Positions 42,890 through 52,194 of a stretch of DNA of 64,000 bases are shown piece by piece (position 1 is the stretch's first letter; every line of letters starts with the position of its first letter). Under the pieces are notes generated by a model, which saw only the letters and a list, made by a program, of their open reading frames with translations, made no database searches and was not told the origin of the DNA. Both the position numbers and the translations under genes were made by a program. The DNA is taken from contig NZ_QJJJ01000008.1 in assembly GCF_003201865.1 (NCBI RefSeq), forward strand, positions 124,001-188,000, read 5' to 3'. Origin of the DNA: Methylobacterium sp. B4. Lineage in GTDB: Bacteria > Pseudomonadota > Alphaproteobacteria > Rhizobiales > Beijerinckiaceae.

Positions 42890-43726
42890 TCAGATCGCCG
42901 CGGCCGGGTCGCGGTCCTCGGCGTCGTCGGCCGGGGGCGTGCGGTCGCGGCGAGGGCGTCGCTCCATCAGGGCACGGCCCAGCGCGCGCAGCGGCGCCGT
43001 GAGGCGGCGGGCGTCGTCGGCGCGCTCCATGAACGTCTCGCCGCGGCGGATCTCGCGGTCGAGCGTGGCCATGGTCCGGGCGAGCGCCGGATCCTCGTCC
43101 TCCAGCCAGACCTCGACGGTGCGGGCAAAGGCGATCACCGTGCCCTGGATCTTGATCCGGCCGAGCGGTCCCTCCGTGTCGATGCCGGCCGCCGCCAGCA
43201 TGTAGCGGTGGGAATTGAGGGCGACGCCGTTGAGCGCCAGCATCGACAGGGGATCGCCGCGCAGGGCGAAGGCGATGCGCCGCAGGGCCGGCTTGTAGGG
43301 CGTCATCGCGTCGAGGCGGCGCATCAGCACGTCGAACAGGCGCTCCCGGGCCGGCTCGTCGGCAAGGTCGCTGCTGTCGGCCTCCAGCACGGCGCGGTCG
43401 ATGATCCGCGACAGGCCGCCGAGCACGGCGCCCTTGGACGGAAACAGCTCGCGCAGTTCGGCGAGGCTCAGGCCCGCCTCCCGGGCGATGTCGCCGACCT
43501 CGATGTCGTTCCAGGGCTGCTCGGCGGCCAGCCGCATCAGCGCTTCGACCGCGGCCTCGCGCGGGTTGGGCTTGCCCTTGGCTGCGGTCGAAGAGGCGGA
43601 CTTGCCCGCACCAGACTTGCCCGCGTCGGACTTTACCGGGCCGGACTTTACCGACTCATTCTTGGCCGCGTCGGACTTGCCGGTGTCGGACTTGCCGCCG
43701 GATGTGGGCTCGGGGGCCGCTTCCAT
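42890..43726 (-). CDS. TetR/COQ9-like regulator with Lys/Ser-rich N-terminal repeats
   Basis: A 278-residue protein. Residues about 55-105 are a TetR-type helix-turn-helix (REAAVEALMRLAAEQPWNDIEVGDIAREAGLSLAELRELFPSK), followed by an all-helical ligand/lipid domain (LALNGVALNSHRYMLAAAGI). The first 50 residues are a degenerate five-residue repeat rich in Lys, Ser and Gly (GKSDT, GKSDA, VKSGP, VKSDA, GKSGA), which could bind nucleic acid or be a flexible tail. It is read toward the cytochrome b561 gene. Target unknown. Confidence 0.82.
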   Translation of the reverse strand: MEAAPEPTSGGKSDTGKSDAAKNESVKSGPVKSDAGKSGAGKSASSTAAKGKPNPREAAVEALMRLAAEQPWNDIEVGDIAREAGLSLAELRELFPSKGAVLGGLSRIIDRAVLEADSSDLADEPARERLFDVLMRRLDAMTPYKPALRRIAFALRGDPLSMLALNGVALNSHRYMLAAAGIDTEGPLGRIKIQGTVIAFARTVEVWLEDEDPALARTMATLDREIRRGETFMERADDARRLTAPLRALGRALMERRPRRDRTPPADDAEDRDPAAAI

Positions 43727-43827
43727 GATCCGTGCTCCGTGTTCGCTTCCCCTCTCATGTAGGGGCCGGGCGGCGGGCTTGAACCCGCGGCCGATCGCAT
43801 CGCTCCGCGGAGCGGCGCCGCGCGGGC

Positions 43828-44670
43828 TCAGCCGGACAGTTCGCCCGCCCGGCGCCGGGCCGCCGCGACGGCCTCGCGCATCAGGCCGGGCAGGGCGCCT
43901 TCGCGCATCAGCACGTCGAGCGCCGCCGCCGTGGTGCCGCCCGGCGAGGTGACGTCACGGCGCAGCTGCCCGGCCTCGCGGGCATCGGCGTCGAGCAGGG
44001 CGCCGGCCCCCGCCACGGTGGCGCGGGCGAGCTGCGCGGACAGCGCCGGCGGCAGACCCGCCGCCACGCCCGCCTCGGCCAGCGCCTCGGCCAGCAGGAA
44101 CACGTAGGCCGGCCCCGAGCCCGAGACCGCGGTCACCGCATCGATCAAGGCCTCGTCCTCGAGCCAGGCGACGAGGCCGGATCTGGCCAGCAGCGCCTGC
44201 GCGCCGGCCCGCGCGGACGCACCGACCTCGGCGCTGCCGACGGCGCCCGTCGCGCCCCGGCCGATGCTGGCGGGCAGGTTGGGCATGGCGCGCACCACCG
44301 CGCGGGCGCCCGGCAGGCGGCGCTTGAGGTCGGCGATGGTCTTGCCGGCGAGTATCGAGACGACGAGGGTGTCCGGGCCGATCCAGGCGCCCAGCGCGGC
44401 GGCCGCCTCGTCCAGCGCCTGCGGCTTGATGCCGAGCACCAGCGCTCCGGCCGGGCCCGCCGTCCCGGGATTGAGGCGCAGGCCCCGCTCGGCGCAGAGC
44501 GCGGCGATCTCGGGGGAGGGGTGCGGATCGACGATGCTCACCGCGGCGGGATCGAGCCCGCCCGCGAGCCAGCCCCGCAGCAGGGCCGAGCCCATCTTGC
44601 CGGCGCCGGCCAGCACCAGGGGCGTGGGGAAGGCGGCCTCGGGGCCGGGCGGGGCGGGATCCTGGATCAT
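43828..44670 (-). CDS. proC: Pyrroline-5-carboxylate reductase
   Basis: A 280-residue enzyme making proline from pyrroline-5-carboxylate with NAD(P)H. The Rossmann N-terminus has GAGKMGSALLRGWL near residue 21, then VLGIKPQ and RAMPNLPASIGRG. The C-terminal dimer domain has VSGSGPAYVFLLAEAL (about residue 170) and VTSPGGTTAAALDVL (about residue 240). The normal length is complete. It is 86 bases downstream of the YbjN-like gene on the same strand and may be cotranscribed with it. Confidence 0.95.
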   Translation of the reverse strand: MIQDPAPPGPEAAFPTPLVLAGAGKMGSALLRGWLAGGLDPAAVSIVDPHPSPEIAALCAERGLRLNPGTAGPAGALVLGIKPQALDEAAAALGAWIGPDTLVVSILAGKTIADLKRRLPGARAVVRAMPNLPASIGRGATGAVGSAEVGASARAGAQALLARSGLVAWLEDEALIDAVTAVSGSGPAYVFLLAEALAEAGVAAGLPPALSAQLARATVAGAGALLDADAREAGQLRRDVTSPGGTTAAALDVLMREGALPGLMREAVAAARRRAGELSG

Positions 44671-44756
44671 GGCCCCTCGATCCCATCGCGGGGGGCCCGG
44701 ATCAAGAGCTTATCGAGGGCTCTTGAAACCCGGGCCGCGACGATCCCGGACTGGGA

Positions 44757-45263
44757 TCAGGCCTCGCCCTCGGTCTCGAACAGCACCGCGTCCAGGGCCT
44801 CGCGGGCGCTCCGGCCGGCCCAAAGTACGAACTGGAACGCCTGGAAGTAGCGCTCGCAGGCATCGGTGGCCGTCTTCATCATCATGGCGCACTGCCCCTG
44901 CGTCGGAGCGATGCCGTCGGTGAGCAGGAGCGAGTGGCGGAACATCACCACGCTGTCGGACGACCACAGGTCGAAATGGCCGATCCAGAGCTGCTCGTTG
45001 ACGAGGGAGACGAGCCGCAGGATCTCGGCCCGGCGCCGCTCCGGCACCTTCAAATCGAAGGCGGCGGCCACGTGCAGCGCCTCGACCTCCTCGATCCAGG
45101 TGAAGGCGACGTGGTACTCGGCCCAGCGCCCCGCCACCGAGACGGACATCTCGTCCGTCTCGATCCGGTCGAAGATCCAGTCGCGTAGCGAGGCGAGGCG
45201 CTCGACGACGTCGATGGGGTGCTCGGGCCGGTCGGTGTCTTCGATGAGGCTGAGCTGGGTCAT
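44757..45263 (-). CDS. YbjN-domain protein
   Basis: A 168-residue protein of the YbjN family, a fold related to type III secretion chaperones. Landmarks: HPIDVVERLASLRDWIFDRIETDEMSVSV near residue 15, YHVAFTWIEEVEALHVAAAFDLKVPERRRAEILRLVSLVNEQLWIGHFDLW (residues about 50-100) and MMMKTATDACERYFQAFQFVLWAG near the end. No catalytic residues are known. E. coli YbjN affects motility and stress. Start at 45263 has GGATCGCC just upstream. It precedes proC on the same strand, as is common in alphaproteobacteria. Confidence 0.9.
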   Translation of the reverse strand: MTQLSLIEDTDRPEHPIDVVERLASLRDWIFDRIETDEMSVSVAGRWAEYHVAFTWIEEVEALHVAAAFDLKVPERRRAEILRLVSLVNEQLWIGHFDLWSSDSVVMFRHSLLLTDGIAPTQGQCAMMMKTATDACERYFQAFQFVLWAGRSAREALDAVLFETEGEA

Positions 45264-45599
45264 GGCGATCCAAGTTGTCGGTCCGGTCGAGCGCATCGAT
45301 CGGGCCGGCGGGCAAAGCAGGGCCGTGACGGAGTTTGAGGCAAACCCCGTCGAACTCCGTCCTGCGGAGGGCTTCCATCAGATTTCACGGGCCCGGAGTT
45401 CGGTTCCACCTGTCCACCGGGGCGAATCAACTTCGCTCCGTTTATAGCCCGCGGCCCCCGCGGGCTTCAAAGCGTCGTCCCGGCATCAGCGGTGGGCAAC
45501 GCGACTATCCACCGCTGCTTCCTGTGCAAAGAAATCCGGATTCCGCGTTTTCCCTCAGGGTGAGTCTTCGATGACTCCCCGGCGAGTTCGCGCCGCCGC
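45264..45599. other. Intergenic region with two inverted repeats
   Basis: 336 bases between ubiK and the YbjN-like gene (same strand). A GACGGAGTT/AACTCCGTC inverted repeat lies at 45327-45361, and a GC-rich hairpin AGCCCGCGG/CCGCGGGCT at 45446-45466. Neither is followed by a clear T-run on the minus strand. No gene is seen. Confidence 0.5.
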
Positions 45600-45881
45600 T
45601 CAGACCGATTCCGTGCTGCCGGCGCTGCCCGCCTCGGCCCCGAGCCGGGCCTCCAGGGCGCTGACCCGGGCGGCCAAGGCGTCGTTCTGGCTGCGCAAGG
45701 CGGCCACGAGGTCGCGCAGCACGTCGACCTCCTCGCGGGTCGCCACGTCCATGTCGCGGATCAGGCGCTCGACCTGTCCCTTGAACATCGTCTCGGCCTC
45801 GCGGCGCACCCCCTGGGCCGCCCCGGCGGCGTCGGTGAACAGGCGGGCGACGTCGTCGAAAAGGCGGTTCGAGCTCTGCAT
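45600..45881 (-). CDS. ubiK: Ubiquinone biosynthesis accessory factor UbiK
   Basis: A 93-residue UbiK/YqiC (BMFP) protein that helps the ubiquinone-synthesis complex and can bind membranes. The N-terminal part (LFDDVARLFTDAAGAAQGVRREAETMFKGQVERLIRDMDVATREEVDVLRDL) is amphipathic helix, and residues 45-80 (EEVDVLRDLVAALRSQNDALAARVSALEARL) form a coiled coil for trimerisation. Length and layout are standard for the family. Confidence 0.9.
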   Translation of the reverse strand: MQSSNRLFDDVARLFTDAAGAAQGVRREAETMFKGQVERLIRDMDVATREEVDVLRDLVAALRSQNDALAARVSALEARLGAEAGSAGSTESV

Positions 45882-46095
45882 GGGGGTCTCCTTCAGGTCT
45901 CCTCCCGCGCCCGAACCGGTCGAGCACGTCGTCCCGACATAAGAATCGGCGCCTGCCAGGGCAATCGAGCGACCTCCCGCCGGGCGGGATTGTTACCGAG
46001 CATGTCCCGGGGCGCACGGGAAACGGGCGCTTACAATCACGCGCCGCGCCCGTGCTTTCGGCCGGGGTGCGAGCGGGCGTAAGACTGTCGGCATC

Positions 46096-46818
46096 ATGAC
46101 CACGAACCTGCCGACCCCCCACATCCTCGTCGTCGAGGACGACCGCGAGATCAGCGCGCTGGTGGCGCGCTACCTGCGCGCCAACGACTGCCGGGTGAGT
46201 CTGGCCGGCGACGGACGCGAGATGGACCGGGTGCTGGCCGATGCGCGGGTCGATCTCATCGTGCTCGACCTGATGCTGCCCGGCGAGGACGGCTTGAGCC
46301 TGTGCCGGCGCCTGCGGGCCTCCTCGCAGGTCCCGATCCTGATGCTCACGGCAAAGTCGGAGGAAATCGACCGGATCGTCGGGCTGGAGATCGGCGCCGA
46401 CGATTATCTCGGCAAGCCGTTCAACCCGCGCGAACTCCTGGCCCGCATCCGGGCGATCCTGCGTCGCAAGGGCGCCGAGCCGCAGGACGGGGACGGCGTG
46501 CGCCGCTTCCACTTCGCCGGCTGGACCCTCGACGTGGGCCTGCGGCAGGTGCTGAGCCCCGAAGGCGCGCGCATCGCCGTCACGGGGGCCGAATTCGACC
46601 TGCTGCACGCGCTGTGCCTGCGCCCCGGCCGCGTCCTCTCCCGCGACCAGCTGCTCGACCTGACCCAGGGGCGGGCGGCCGGGCCGTTCGAGCGCAGCAT
46701 CGACGTGCTGGTCTCCCGCATCCGCCAGAAGATCGAGCGCGACCCGCGCAATCCCGAGATCATCCGCACCATCCGCTCGGGCGGATACCTGTTCGCGCCG
46801 GAGATCGGCCGCTCATGA
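46096..46818 (+). CDS. OmpR-family response regulator
   Basis: A 240-residue transcription regulator. The receiver has VEDD, phospho-acceptor Asp58 (LIVLDLMLPGEDG), LTAKSE and GKPF. The winged-helix domain runs from about residue 130 (VTGAEFDLLHALCLRPGRVLSRDQLLDLTQG to RSIDVLVSRIRQKIERDP and IRTIRSGGYLF). The next gene is its kinase, overlapping by four bases. The wording is close to the OmpR/TctD-like regulators of alphaproteobacteria, but targets are unknown. Confidence 0.93.
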   Translation: MTTNLPTPHILVVEDDREISALVARYLRANDCRVSLAGDGREMDRVLADARVDLIVLDLMLPGEDGLSLCRRLRASSQVPILMLTAKSEEIDRIVGLEIGADDYLGKPFNPRELLARIRAILRRKGAEPQDGDGVRRFHFAGWTLDVGLRQVLSPEGARIAVTGAEFDLLHALCLRPGRVLSRDQLLDLTQGRAAGPFERSIDVLVSRIRQKIERDPRNPEIIRTIRSGGYLFAPEIGRS

Positions 46819-48299
46819 GCCCCGCACGAACCGCGCCCGAGGCAGCAGCCGGCGACGCCCCCGCGCGGCGCCGATCCGGGCCGCGCCTGCCCAGGCTCCG
46901 CATTCCGTGGCTCCGCACGCCCTGGCCCCGCCCGAAAAAGGCCGCCGGGCAGATCGCCCTCCTCGTGGTCGCGGCCCTGCTCGTCGCGCAGGTTCTCGCG
47001 GCGGTCGCGGTGCTGGCCCTGCGCGAGCCCTGGCGGCCGGACGAGCGGCCGGGCGTCGCCGCCACCCGCCTCTCCACCGTGGCGCGCCTGCTCGACGCCG
47101 CCGAGCCGGACCAGCGCGAGGGCCTCCTCCGGGCCGCCGCCCGCAGCCTGCCGACCCTGCGCCTCGCGCCCTGGGACGGCAGCGCGCCGCCGGCCGGGGC
47201 GAAGGCGGCGGAGGAGCCGATCGAGCGCCACCCCCTGATCGAGCGCCTGCGCGACGGCTTCGGGCGCGCGCTGCCGGTGACCGACCTCGCTCCCGGCCGC
47301 GACCGCAGCGAGACCGGCCTCCAGATCGGGATCACCACGCCCGCGGGCGCGCGGCTGAGGGCGATCCTGCCCGACGATCACCCGCGCCCGCCGACGGAAG
47401 GGGTGATCATCTTCACCCTCGCCTTCCTGGGGCTCAGTCTCACGCTGCTCTCGTTCTGGGCCACGCGGGCGCTCACCGCGCCGCTCGCCGGGCTGGCGGC
47501 CGCCGCGGAGGCCTTCGGCACGGCCGAGGAGCCGCCGCCGCTCCCGAAGCGCGGGCCGGAGGAGGTGCTGGCGCTGGCCCGCGCCCTCGACCGGATGCGC
47601 GCCCGCGTGCTGCGGCTGCTCGACGACCGCACGCAGATGCTCGCCGCGATCAGCCACGACCTGCGCACCCCGATCACCCGCCTGCGGCTGCGGGCCGAGT
47701 TCATCGAGGACGAGCGCGCCCGGGAGATGACCCTGCGCGACCTCGACCAGATGAACGGACTCGTGGAATCCGCGCTCTCCTATGTTCGGGACGGGCAGGG
47801 GGCCAAGCCCGATTCCGAGACCTCGCTGATCGACCTCGCCTCGGTGGTGCAGACGGTCTGCGACGGATTCAGCGATATCGGGGCGGCGGTGAGCCTGGAG
47901 CGCAGCCGCCACGTGCTCGTGCGCGGGCGGCCCGACGACCTGCAACGGGCGATCACCAACCTCGTGGACAACGCCGTGAAGTATGGCGGCGGCGCCCGCC
48001 TCTCCATGGAGCCGGCCGGGCAGGGGAAGGACGTGGCGGTGGAGGTGGTGGATGACGGGCCGGGCATCCCCGATGCCGAGCGCAGCGCCATGCTCCAGCC
48101 CTTCGTGCGCGGCGACCGCGCCCGCAACCTCGACGGGGCGACCGGCTTCGGCCTCGGCCTGTCGATCGTACTCGCCATCGTCGAAGGCCATGGCGGACGC
48201 CTACGCCTCCAGAATCGGCCGGGCGGCGGTCTCTGCGCCCGCATCGAGCTGCCGCTGGCCAGTTCGGAGCGCGTCGCCAAGGCGCCCACCGCCGGCTGA
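46815..48299 (+). CDS. Sensor histidine kinase (EnvZ-like)
   Basis: A 494-residue membrane kinase. A basic proline-rich N-terminus is followed by membrane segment one (about residues 45-70), a periplasmic sensor of about 130 residues, segment two (about residues 197-217), and a HAMP linker. HisKA follows with His in AAISHDLRTPITRLRLR, then HATPase with N-box NLVDNAVKYGG, DDGPGIP and GFGLGLSI. The pattern is that of EnvZ-type kinases. Coupled to the OmpR-like regulator by an ATGA overlap, so the two are a cognate pair. Confidence 0.93.
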   Translation: MSPARTAPEAAAGDAPARRRSGPRLPRLRIPWLRTPWPRPKKAAGQIALLVVAALLVAQVLAAVAVLALREPWRPDERPGVAATRLSTVARLLDAAEPDQREGLLRAAARSLPTLRLAPWDGSAPPAGAKAAEEPIERHPLIERLRDGFGRALPVTDLAPGRDRSETGLQIGITTPAGARLRAILPDDHPRPPTEGVIIFTLAFLGLSLTLLSFWATRALTAPLAGLAAAAEAFGTAEEPPPLPKRGPEEVLALARALDRMRARVLRLLDDRTQMLAAISHDLRTPITRLRLRAEFIEDERAREMTLRDLDQMNGLVESALSYVRDGQGAKPDSETSLIDLASVVQTVCDGFSDIGAAVSLERSRHVLVRGRPDDLQRAITNLVDNAVKYGGGARLSMEPAGQGKDVAVEVVDDGPGIPDAERSAMLQPFVRGDRARNLDGATGFGLGLSIVLAIVEGHGGRLRLQNRPGGGLCARIELPLASSERVAKAPTAG

Positions 48300-48518
48300 G
48301 GATCGCGCCGCCGCCGGGTCTCGCTCACGACGATGGCGGCGGAACCAGTCGGATGTCGTCGGTCGTGCTTGGAAACAAGGCGGCTCGATGGTGCTGGCGC
48401 GGGGTCCGGAAATATCCGGAAACCATCGGGCGGGCCGGCGGAAAGCTTCCGTTTAGCAAGTAGATGTCTCCTCGATGCGTGGGAAAATTGCCCGCAAGAC
48501 GTATCAGGAGCCTCCATC

Positions 48519-49151
48519 ATGACGTCGGTCTCGTCGAGCAACGCCGCGCAGGCGTACCGTCCGCCGCCACCGCCCGCGGGCCGCGAGCGGATCGGCGACC
48601 GGATCCAGCAGGGCGTCTCCTCCGGCTCGATCAGCGCCACCGACGCGACCGCGCTGACTTCGGCCCTCGATTCCATCGATGCGGGCCTGTCCCCGGAGGT
48701 CTCGGGCTCGGCGGCCCCTTCGAGAGCGTCCTCCAGCACGTCGGCCCGCCCGTCGCGTCCCGACCCGGTGGCGATGAAGGAGAAGATCGACGGGTTGATC
48801 GCCGATCAGGTCAGCGCGGGCAGCCTCACCAGCGCGCAGGCCAATACCCTCAAATCGCTGTTCTCGGGCGGCGGAGACGACGTGCAGGGCGTGGACGGAC
48901 CCAAGGGAGCGGGTGGACCCAAGGGAGCGGGCGGAGCGGGCGGGCCGCCTCCCGCCGAAGCTGCGTCCTCAGACGATGGCCCATCGGGCGGCGCCCTATC
49001 CGAGGACGCGAACGCGAGCGCCAGCCGCCTGATCTCCGATTTCCTCTCGCAGCTCCAATCGCGCCTGTCCGGCAGCACCGGCTACGGCGCTGCCGGCACG
49101 TCCAGCCCCAACCGCACGGCAGCCAGCCTCGTCATGGATTTCGACGCGTGA
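48519..49151 (+). CDS. Hypothetical protein with duplicated short module, 210 aa
   Basis: No family assigned. Two similar helical modules occur: RIQQGVSSGSISATDATALTSALDSID (residues about 27-53) and LIADQVSAGSLTSAQANTLKSLFSG (residues about 92-116). They share a pattern of V-SxGS(I/L)(S/T)--(D/Q)A--L, reminiscent of paired EF-hand-like or calcium-dependent helical repeats, though no clear loop is present. A Gly/Pro-rich linker (GPKGAGGPKGAGGAGG) and a C-terminal helix LISDFLSQLQSRL follow. No signal peptide. AGGAG is nine bases before the ATG. The family may be secreted by a type I or flagellar route, but that is speculation. Confidence 0.65.
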   Translation: MTSVSSSNAAQAYRPPPPPAGRERIGDRIQQGVSSGSISATDATALTSALDSIDAGLSPEVSGSAAPSRASSSTSARPSRPDPVAMKEKIDGLIADQVSAGSLTSAQANTLKSLFSGGGDDVQGVDGPKGAGGPKGAGGAGGPPPAEAASSDDGPSGGALSEDANASASRLISDFLSQLQSRLSGSTGYGAAGTSSPNRTAASLVMDFDA

Positions 49152-49183
49152 GGCGATGGGGCGACGATGGGCCTCGGCGGCAC

Positions 49184-49840
49184 TCAGAACTCCATGTCGA
49201 GTTCCTCGATCTCCTCCGGCTCCACCTCGGCCAGTGCGGCCCACTCGTTCATCAGGTCCCAGGCCAGGATCGTGTCGCAGTAGGTCGCGGCGGTGAAGGG
49301 GAGGGGCACGTCGTAGGTGCGGAAGCGCGTGCAGACGGGGGCGTACATCGCGTCCGCCAGCGTCGGCCGCGCGCCGAACAGGTAGGGCCCGCCGGAGCGC
49401 GACAGGCAATCCTCGAAGATCGCGCAGATGCGCTCGATGTCGCCCTTGGCGCCGTTGAAGATGCGGAAGCCGCGATGAAGGCTGCGCAGGTTCATCGGCA
49501 GGGCCGAGCGCAGGTTGACGAAGCCGCCATGCATCTCTCCCGAGACCGCCCGGCAGCGGGCGCGCTCCGCCGGCGACTCGGGCAGGAGGGCGGCCTCCGG
49601 GCGGATCTCGTTGAGGTACTCGGCGATGGCGAGCACGTCCCACACCACGATGGCGCCGTGCTCCAGCCGCGGCACCAGGAAGGAGGGCGAGAGGTGGAGC
49701 AGTTCCGCCCGGGTCGAGGCGTCCGAGCCCGGCAAGACCTCGACCGCGAGGTCGAGCCCCGCCATCCGGCAGAGCAGCCAGCCGCGCAGAGACCAGGAAG
49801 AATAATTCCGGCTGGAGATCGTCAGCGTTGCCTCGGCCAT
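49184..49840 (-). CDS. Glutathione S-transferase-like protein
   Basis: A 218-residue GST. The N-terminal thioredoxin-like domain has SSRNYSSWSLRGWLLCRMAG (catalytic Ser region near residue 11), VPRLEHG and VVWDVLAIAEYLNE. The C-terminal helical domain includes LFGARPTLADAMYAPVCTRFRTY. Similar to the YfcF/maleylacetoacetate-isomerase-like group, substrate unknown. The tail is acidic (EVEPEEIEELDMEF). GGAGG lies seven bases upstream of the ATG. Confidence 0.88.
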   Translation of the reverse strand: MAEATLTISSRNYSSWSLRGWLLCRMAGLDLAVEVLPGSDASTRAELLHLSPSFLVPRLEHGAIVVWDVLAIAEYLNEIRPEAALLPESPAERARCRAVSGEMHGGFVNLRSALPMNLRSLHRGFRIFNGAKGDIERICAIFEDCLSRSGGPYLFGARPTLADAMYAPVCTRFRTYDVPLPFTAATYCDTILAWDLMNEWAALAEVEPEEIEELDMEF

Positions 49841-49886
49841 GCCCTTCCTCCGGAGATCCGCCCGCCGGCGATGCGGCCGGAAGCGC

Positions 49887-49922
49887 GATCCAAGACGCGA
49901 TCCAAGACCTGATCCAAGACTC
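49887..49922. repeat. 12-base tandem repeat
   Basis: Three units of GCGATCCAAGAC (49887-49898, 49899-49910, and 49911-49922 starting CT) lie in the upstream region of the GST gene. Confidence 0.85.
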
Positions 49923-50185
49923 GTGCCGGGTGCGCCGCAGGCCGGCGATAGAATTCTTCTTCCCCGAAGCCCCCATGAAAAGTGATGCATCCACATCACA
50001 AGGGCGCCGTATGTACTTTTGATAGGTTGCGCCCAATCCTGAACGGCTTAGCCTGCTCAACCCGGGATCGCGGCGCGAGGGCGGCCGACGCGGTCCGGGG
50101 AAGCAAGGCGGACGAAGCCGGGCCCGTCCCGGACGTTCGCGAGAGGATGATGCGTGCAGGAGACTGTGCGCGGGAGTTGCGCCCG

Positions 50186-51400
50186 ATGCTGTATCAAGCC
50201 TTCGATGTCCAGTCGGACATCGCCCGGCAGACCCGCCAATGGGGCCGCATCCTGCATGATGCTGCAACTCCCTGGATGCGCACGCCCTGGCACGACACCG
50301 CCAAGTGGTGGGCGGCGGGCGCGCGCATGATGATGCGCGCCGGGCTCACCTTCGCCCGTCCCGCCTACGGCATCCATGCGGTGCGGGTCGGCAACCGCGA
50401 CGTGCCGGTGATCGAGGAGCCGGTGCTCGCCACGCCTTTCGGCACGCTGCTGCGCTTCCGCAAGGACATCGACAGCCCCCAGCCCAAGGTGCTGGTGCTC
50501 GCTCCCCTCTCGGGCCACTTCGCCACGCTCCTGCGCGGCACCGTGCGCACGCTCCTGCCCGATCACGACGTCTACATCACCGACTGGCACAACGCCCGGG
50601 ACGTGCCGCTCTCGGCGGGGCGCTTCGGCTTCGACGACTACGTCGATCACGTCGTGCGCTTCCTCGAGACGATCGGCGAGGGCGCCCACCTCATGGCCGT
50701 GTGCCAGCCCGCCGTGCAGGCGCTCGCCGCCACCGCGCTGATGGCGCACACGAAAAACCCCGCCCAGCCCCGCAGCATGACGCTGATGGCCGGCCCGGTG
50801 GATTGCCGCGTCAGCCCGACCTCGGTGAACGCGCTCGCCAATTCCAAGCCGATCGAGTGGTTCGAGCAGAACCTGATCGCCACGGTGCCGGGCCGCCACA
50901 AGGGCGCGGGGCGGCGGGTCTATCCGGGCTTCATGCAGGTGACCGCCTTCGTCTCGATGAACGCCAAGCGCCATTCGGACGCCCATTCCGACCTGTTCTG
51001 GCACTACGTCTCGGGCGATACGGAGCGGGCGCGGGCGGTCGAGAGCTTCTACGACGAGTATTTCGCCGTCCTCGATCTCACCGCCGAGTTCTACCTCGAG
51101 ACCGTCAAGACGGTGTTTCAGGACTACACCCTGGCGCGCAACGAACTCACCTATCGCGGCGAGCGGATCGACATGGGCGCGATCCGCCGCACGGCCCTAA
51201 TGACGGTCGAGGGCGAGCGCGACGACATCTGCGCGGTCGGCCAGACCATGGCCGCCCACGATCTCTGCTCGGGGCTGCCGCCGCACATGAAGAGCCACCA
51301 CCTCCAGGCGGGGGTGGGCCATTACGGCGTGTTCTCGGGCCGCAAGTGGGAGGCGCAGACCTACCCGCTGGTGCGCAACTTCATCGCCTCGCACGCCTGA
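50186..51400 (+). CDS. phaZ: Intracellular polyhydroxybutyrate depolymerase
   Basis: A 404-residue enzyme that mobilises stored PHB granules. The alpha/beta hydrolase nucleophile is Cys173 in MAVCQPAV, the usual Cys-type lipase box of intracellular PhaZ enzymes. [29 protein letters not shown] (residues about 132-160), the acidic ERDDIC and the catalytic His in [14 protein letters not shown] (about residue 380) match the family, as does the start MLYQ-x3-VQ. The frame is open further upstream, but family members begin at this MLYQ. GGGAG is about ten bases before it. Confidence 0.92.
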   Translation: MLYQAFDVQSDIARQTRQWGRILHDAATPWMRTPWHDTAKWWAAGARMMMRAGLTFARPAYGIHAVRVGNRDVPVIEEPVLATPFGTLLRFRKDIDSPQPKVLVLAPLSGHFATLLRGTVRTLLPDHDVYITDWHNARDVPLSAGRFGFDDYVDHVVRFLETIGEGAHLMAVCQPAVQALAATALMAHTKNPAQPRSMTLMAGPVDCRVSPTSVNALANSKPIEWFEQNLIATVPGRHKGAGRRVYPGFMQVTAFVSMNAKRHSDAHSDLFWHYVSGDTERARAVESFYDEYFAVLDLTAEFYLETVKTVFQDYTLARNELTYRGERIDMGAIRRTALMTVEGERDDICAVGQTMAAHDLCSGLPPHMKSHHLQAGVGHYGVFSGRKWEAQTYPLVRNFIASHA

Positions 51401-51771
51401 ACCGGCCCCTCTCCGCCCTCGCGCGGCGGAGCCGAACACTCCAGGGCGCACCATCTGCGGATATCACGGCGCCCTGGATCGCCACGGCCTCGCCTCGCGA
51501 TGACGGCGCGGAATCCGCGGCGGCCCGCCGAGCATCGCCCGGTCCAAGGTCGGCAAGGAGCTTTCGAGAGGCTTTCGCGCACTTCCAACCCGGGCGCGCT
51601 TCGTGTATGCCGCGCGCTCAGGTGCAATTCTTTCGCACCGATTCGGCTGCCGTCGCGACGCCTCCCCCGGAATGCAGCCCGGGGATCGGGGCGCCTGACG
51701 GCTTTTTCCCGGTTCTGCCGGGGATCCGGGGCCGGTGCGGTTCGAAACAACAGATCCAGGGGTTGATTCCG

Positions 51772-52080
51772 TTGCAGGTACTCGTTCGCGACAACAACGT
51801 CGATCAGGCGCTCCGCGTCCTCAAGAAGAAGATGCAGCGCGAGGGCATCTTCCGCGAGATGAAGCAGCGCAAGGCCTACGAGAAGCCCTCCGTGCGCAAG
51901 GCTCGTGAGAAGGCCGAGGCTGTCCGCCGCGCCCGCAAGCAGGCCCGCAAGACCGCGATCCGCGAGGGCCTGATCGCCGCTCCGAAGCCGAAGCCCCGTA
52001 CCGGCGCCCCGCGCCGCCCCGGCGCCCCGAGCTTCTCGCAGGCCGCCCCGGCCGCCGCTCCGGCGCCCGCCGCCTCCTGA
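51772..52080 (+). CDS. rpsU: 30S ribosomal protein S21, TTG start
   Basis: A 102-residue S21. The conserved body [30 protein letters not shown] fixes the N-terminus. The only initiation codon in register is TTG at 51772, with AGGGG nine bases upstream (a further TTG three codons earlier would sit directly on that site). Basic helices ([26 protein letters not shown]) follow, and a Pro/Ala-rich tail of about 25 residues extends past the usual end. Expression from a TTG codon would be unusual for a ribosomal protein. A strong terminator follows. Confidence 0.92.
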   Translation: MQVLVRDNNVDQALRVLKKKMQREGIFREMKQRKAYEKPSVRKAREKAEAVRRARKQARKTAIREGLIAAPKPKPRTGAPRRPGAPSFSQAAPAAAPAPAAS

Positions 52081-52125
52081 TTTCCGCGCCGGCCGCCCTT
52101 CCGGCGGCCTGCAGCGTCGGATACG

Positions 52126-52160
52126 AAAGGCCCCGCCGGTTCGACCGGGCGGGGCCTTTT
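52126..52160 (+). terminator. Intrinsic terminator of rpsU
   Basis: Arms AAAGGCCCCGCC (52126-52137) and GGCGGGGCCTTT (52148-52159) with a ten-base loop, then TTTTCG. The inverted sequence also ends in AAAs on the other side, so it may serve the convergent receiver-protein gene too. Confidence 0.9.
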
Positions 52161-52194
52161 CGTTGGCTGGGCAGGATGTTCGGCTGCCGCGTCG

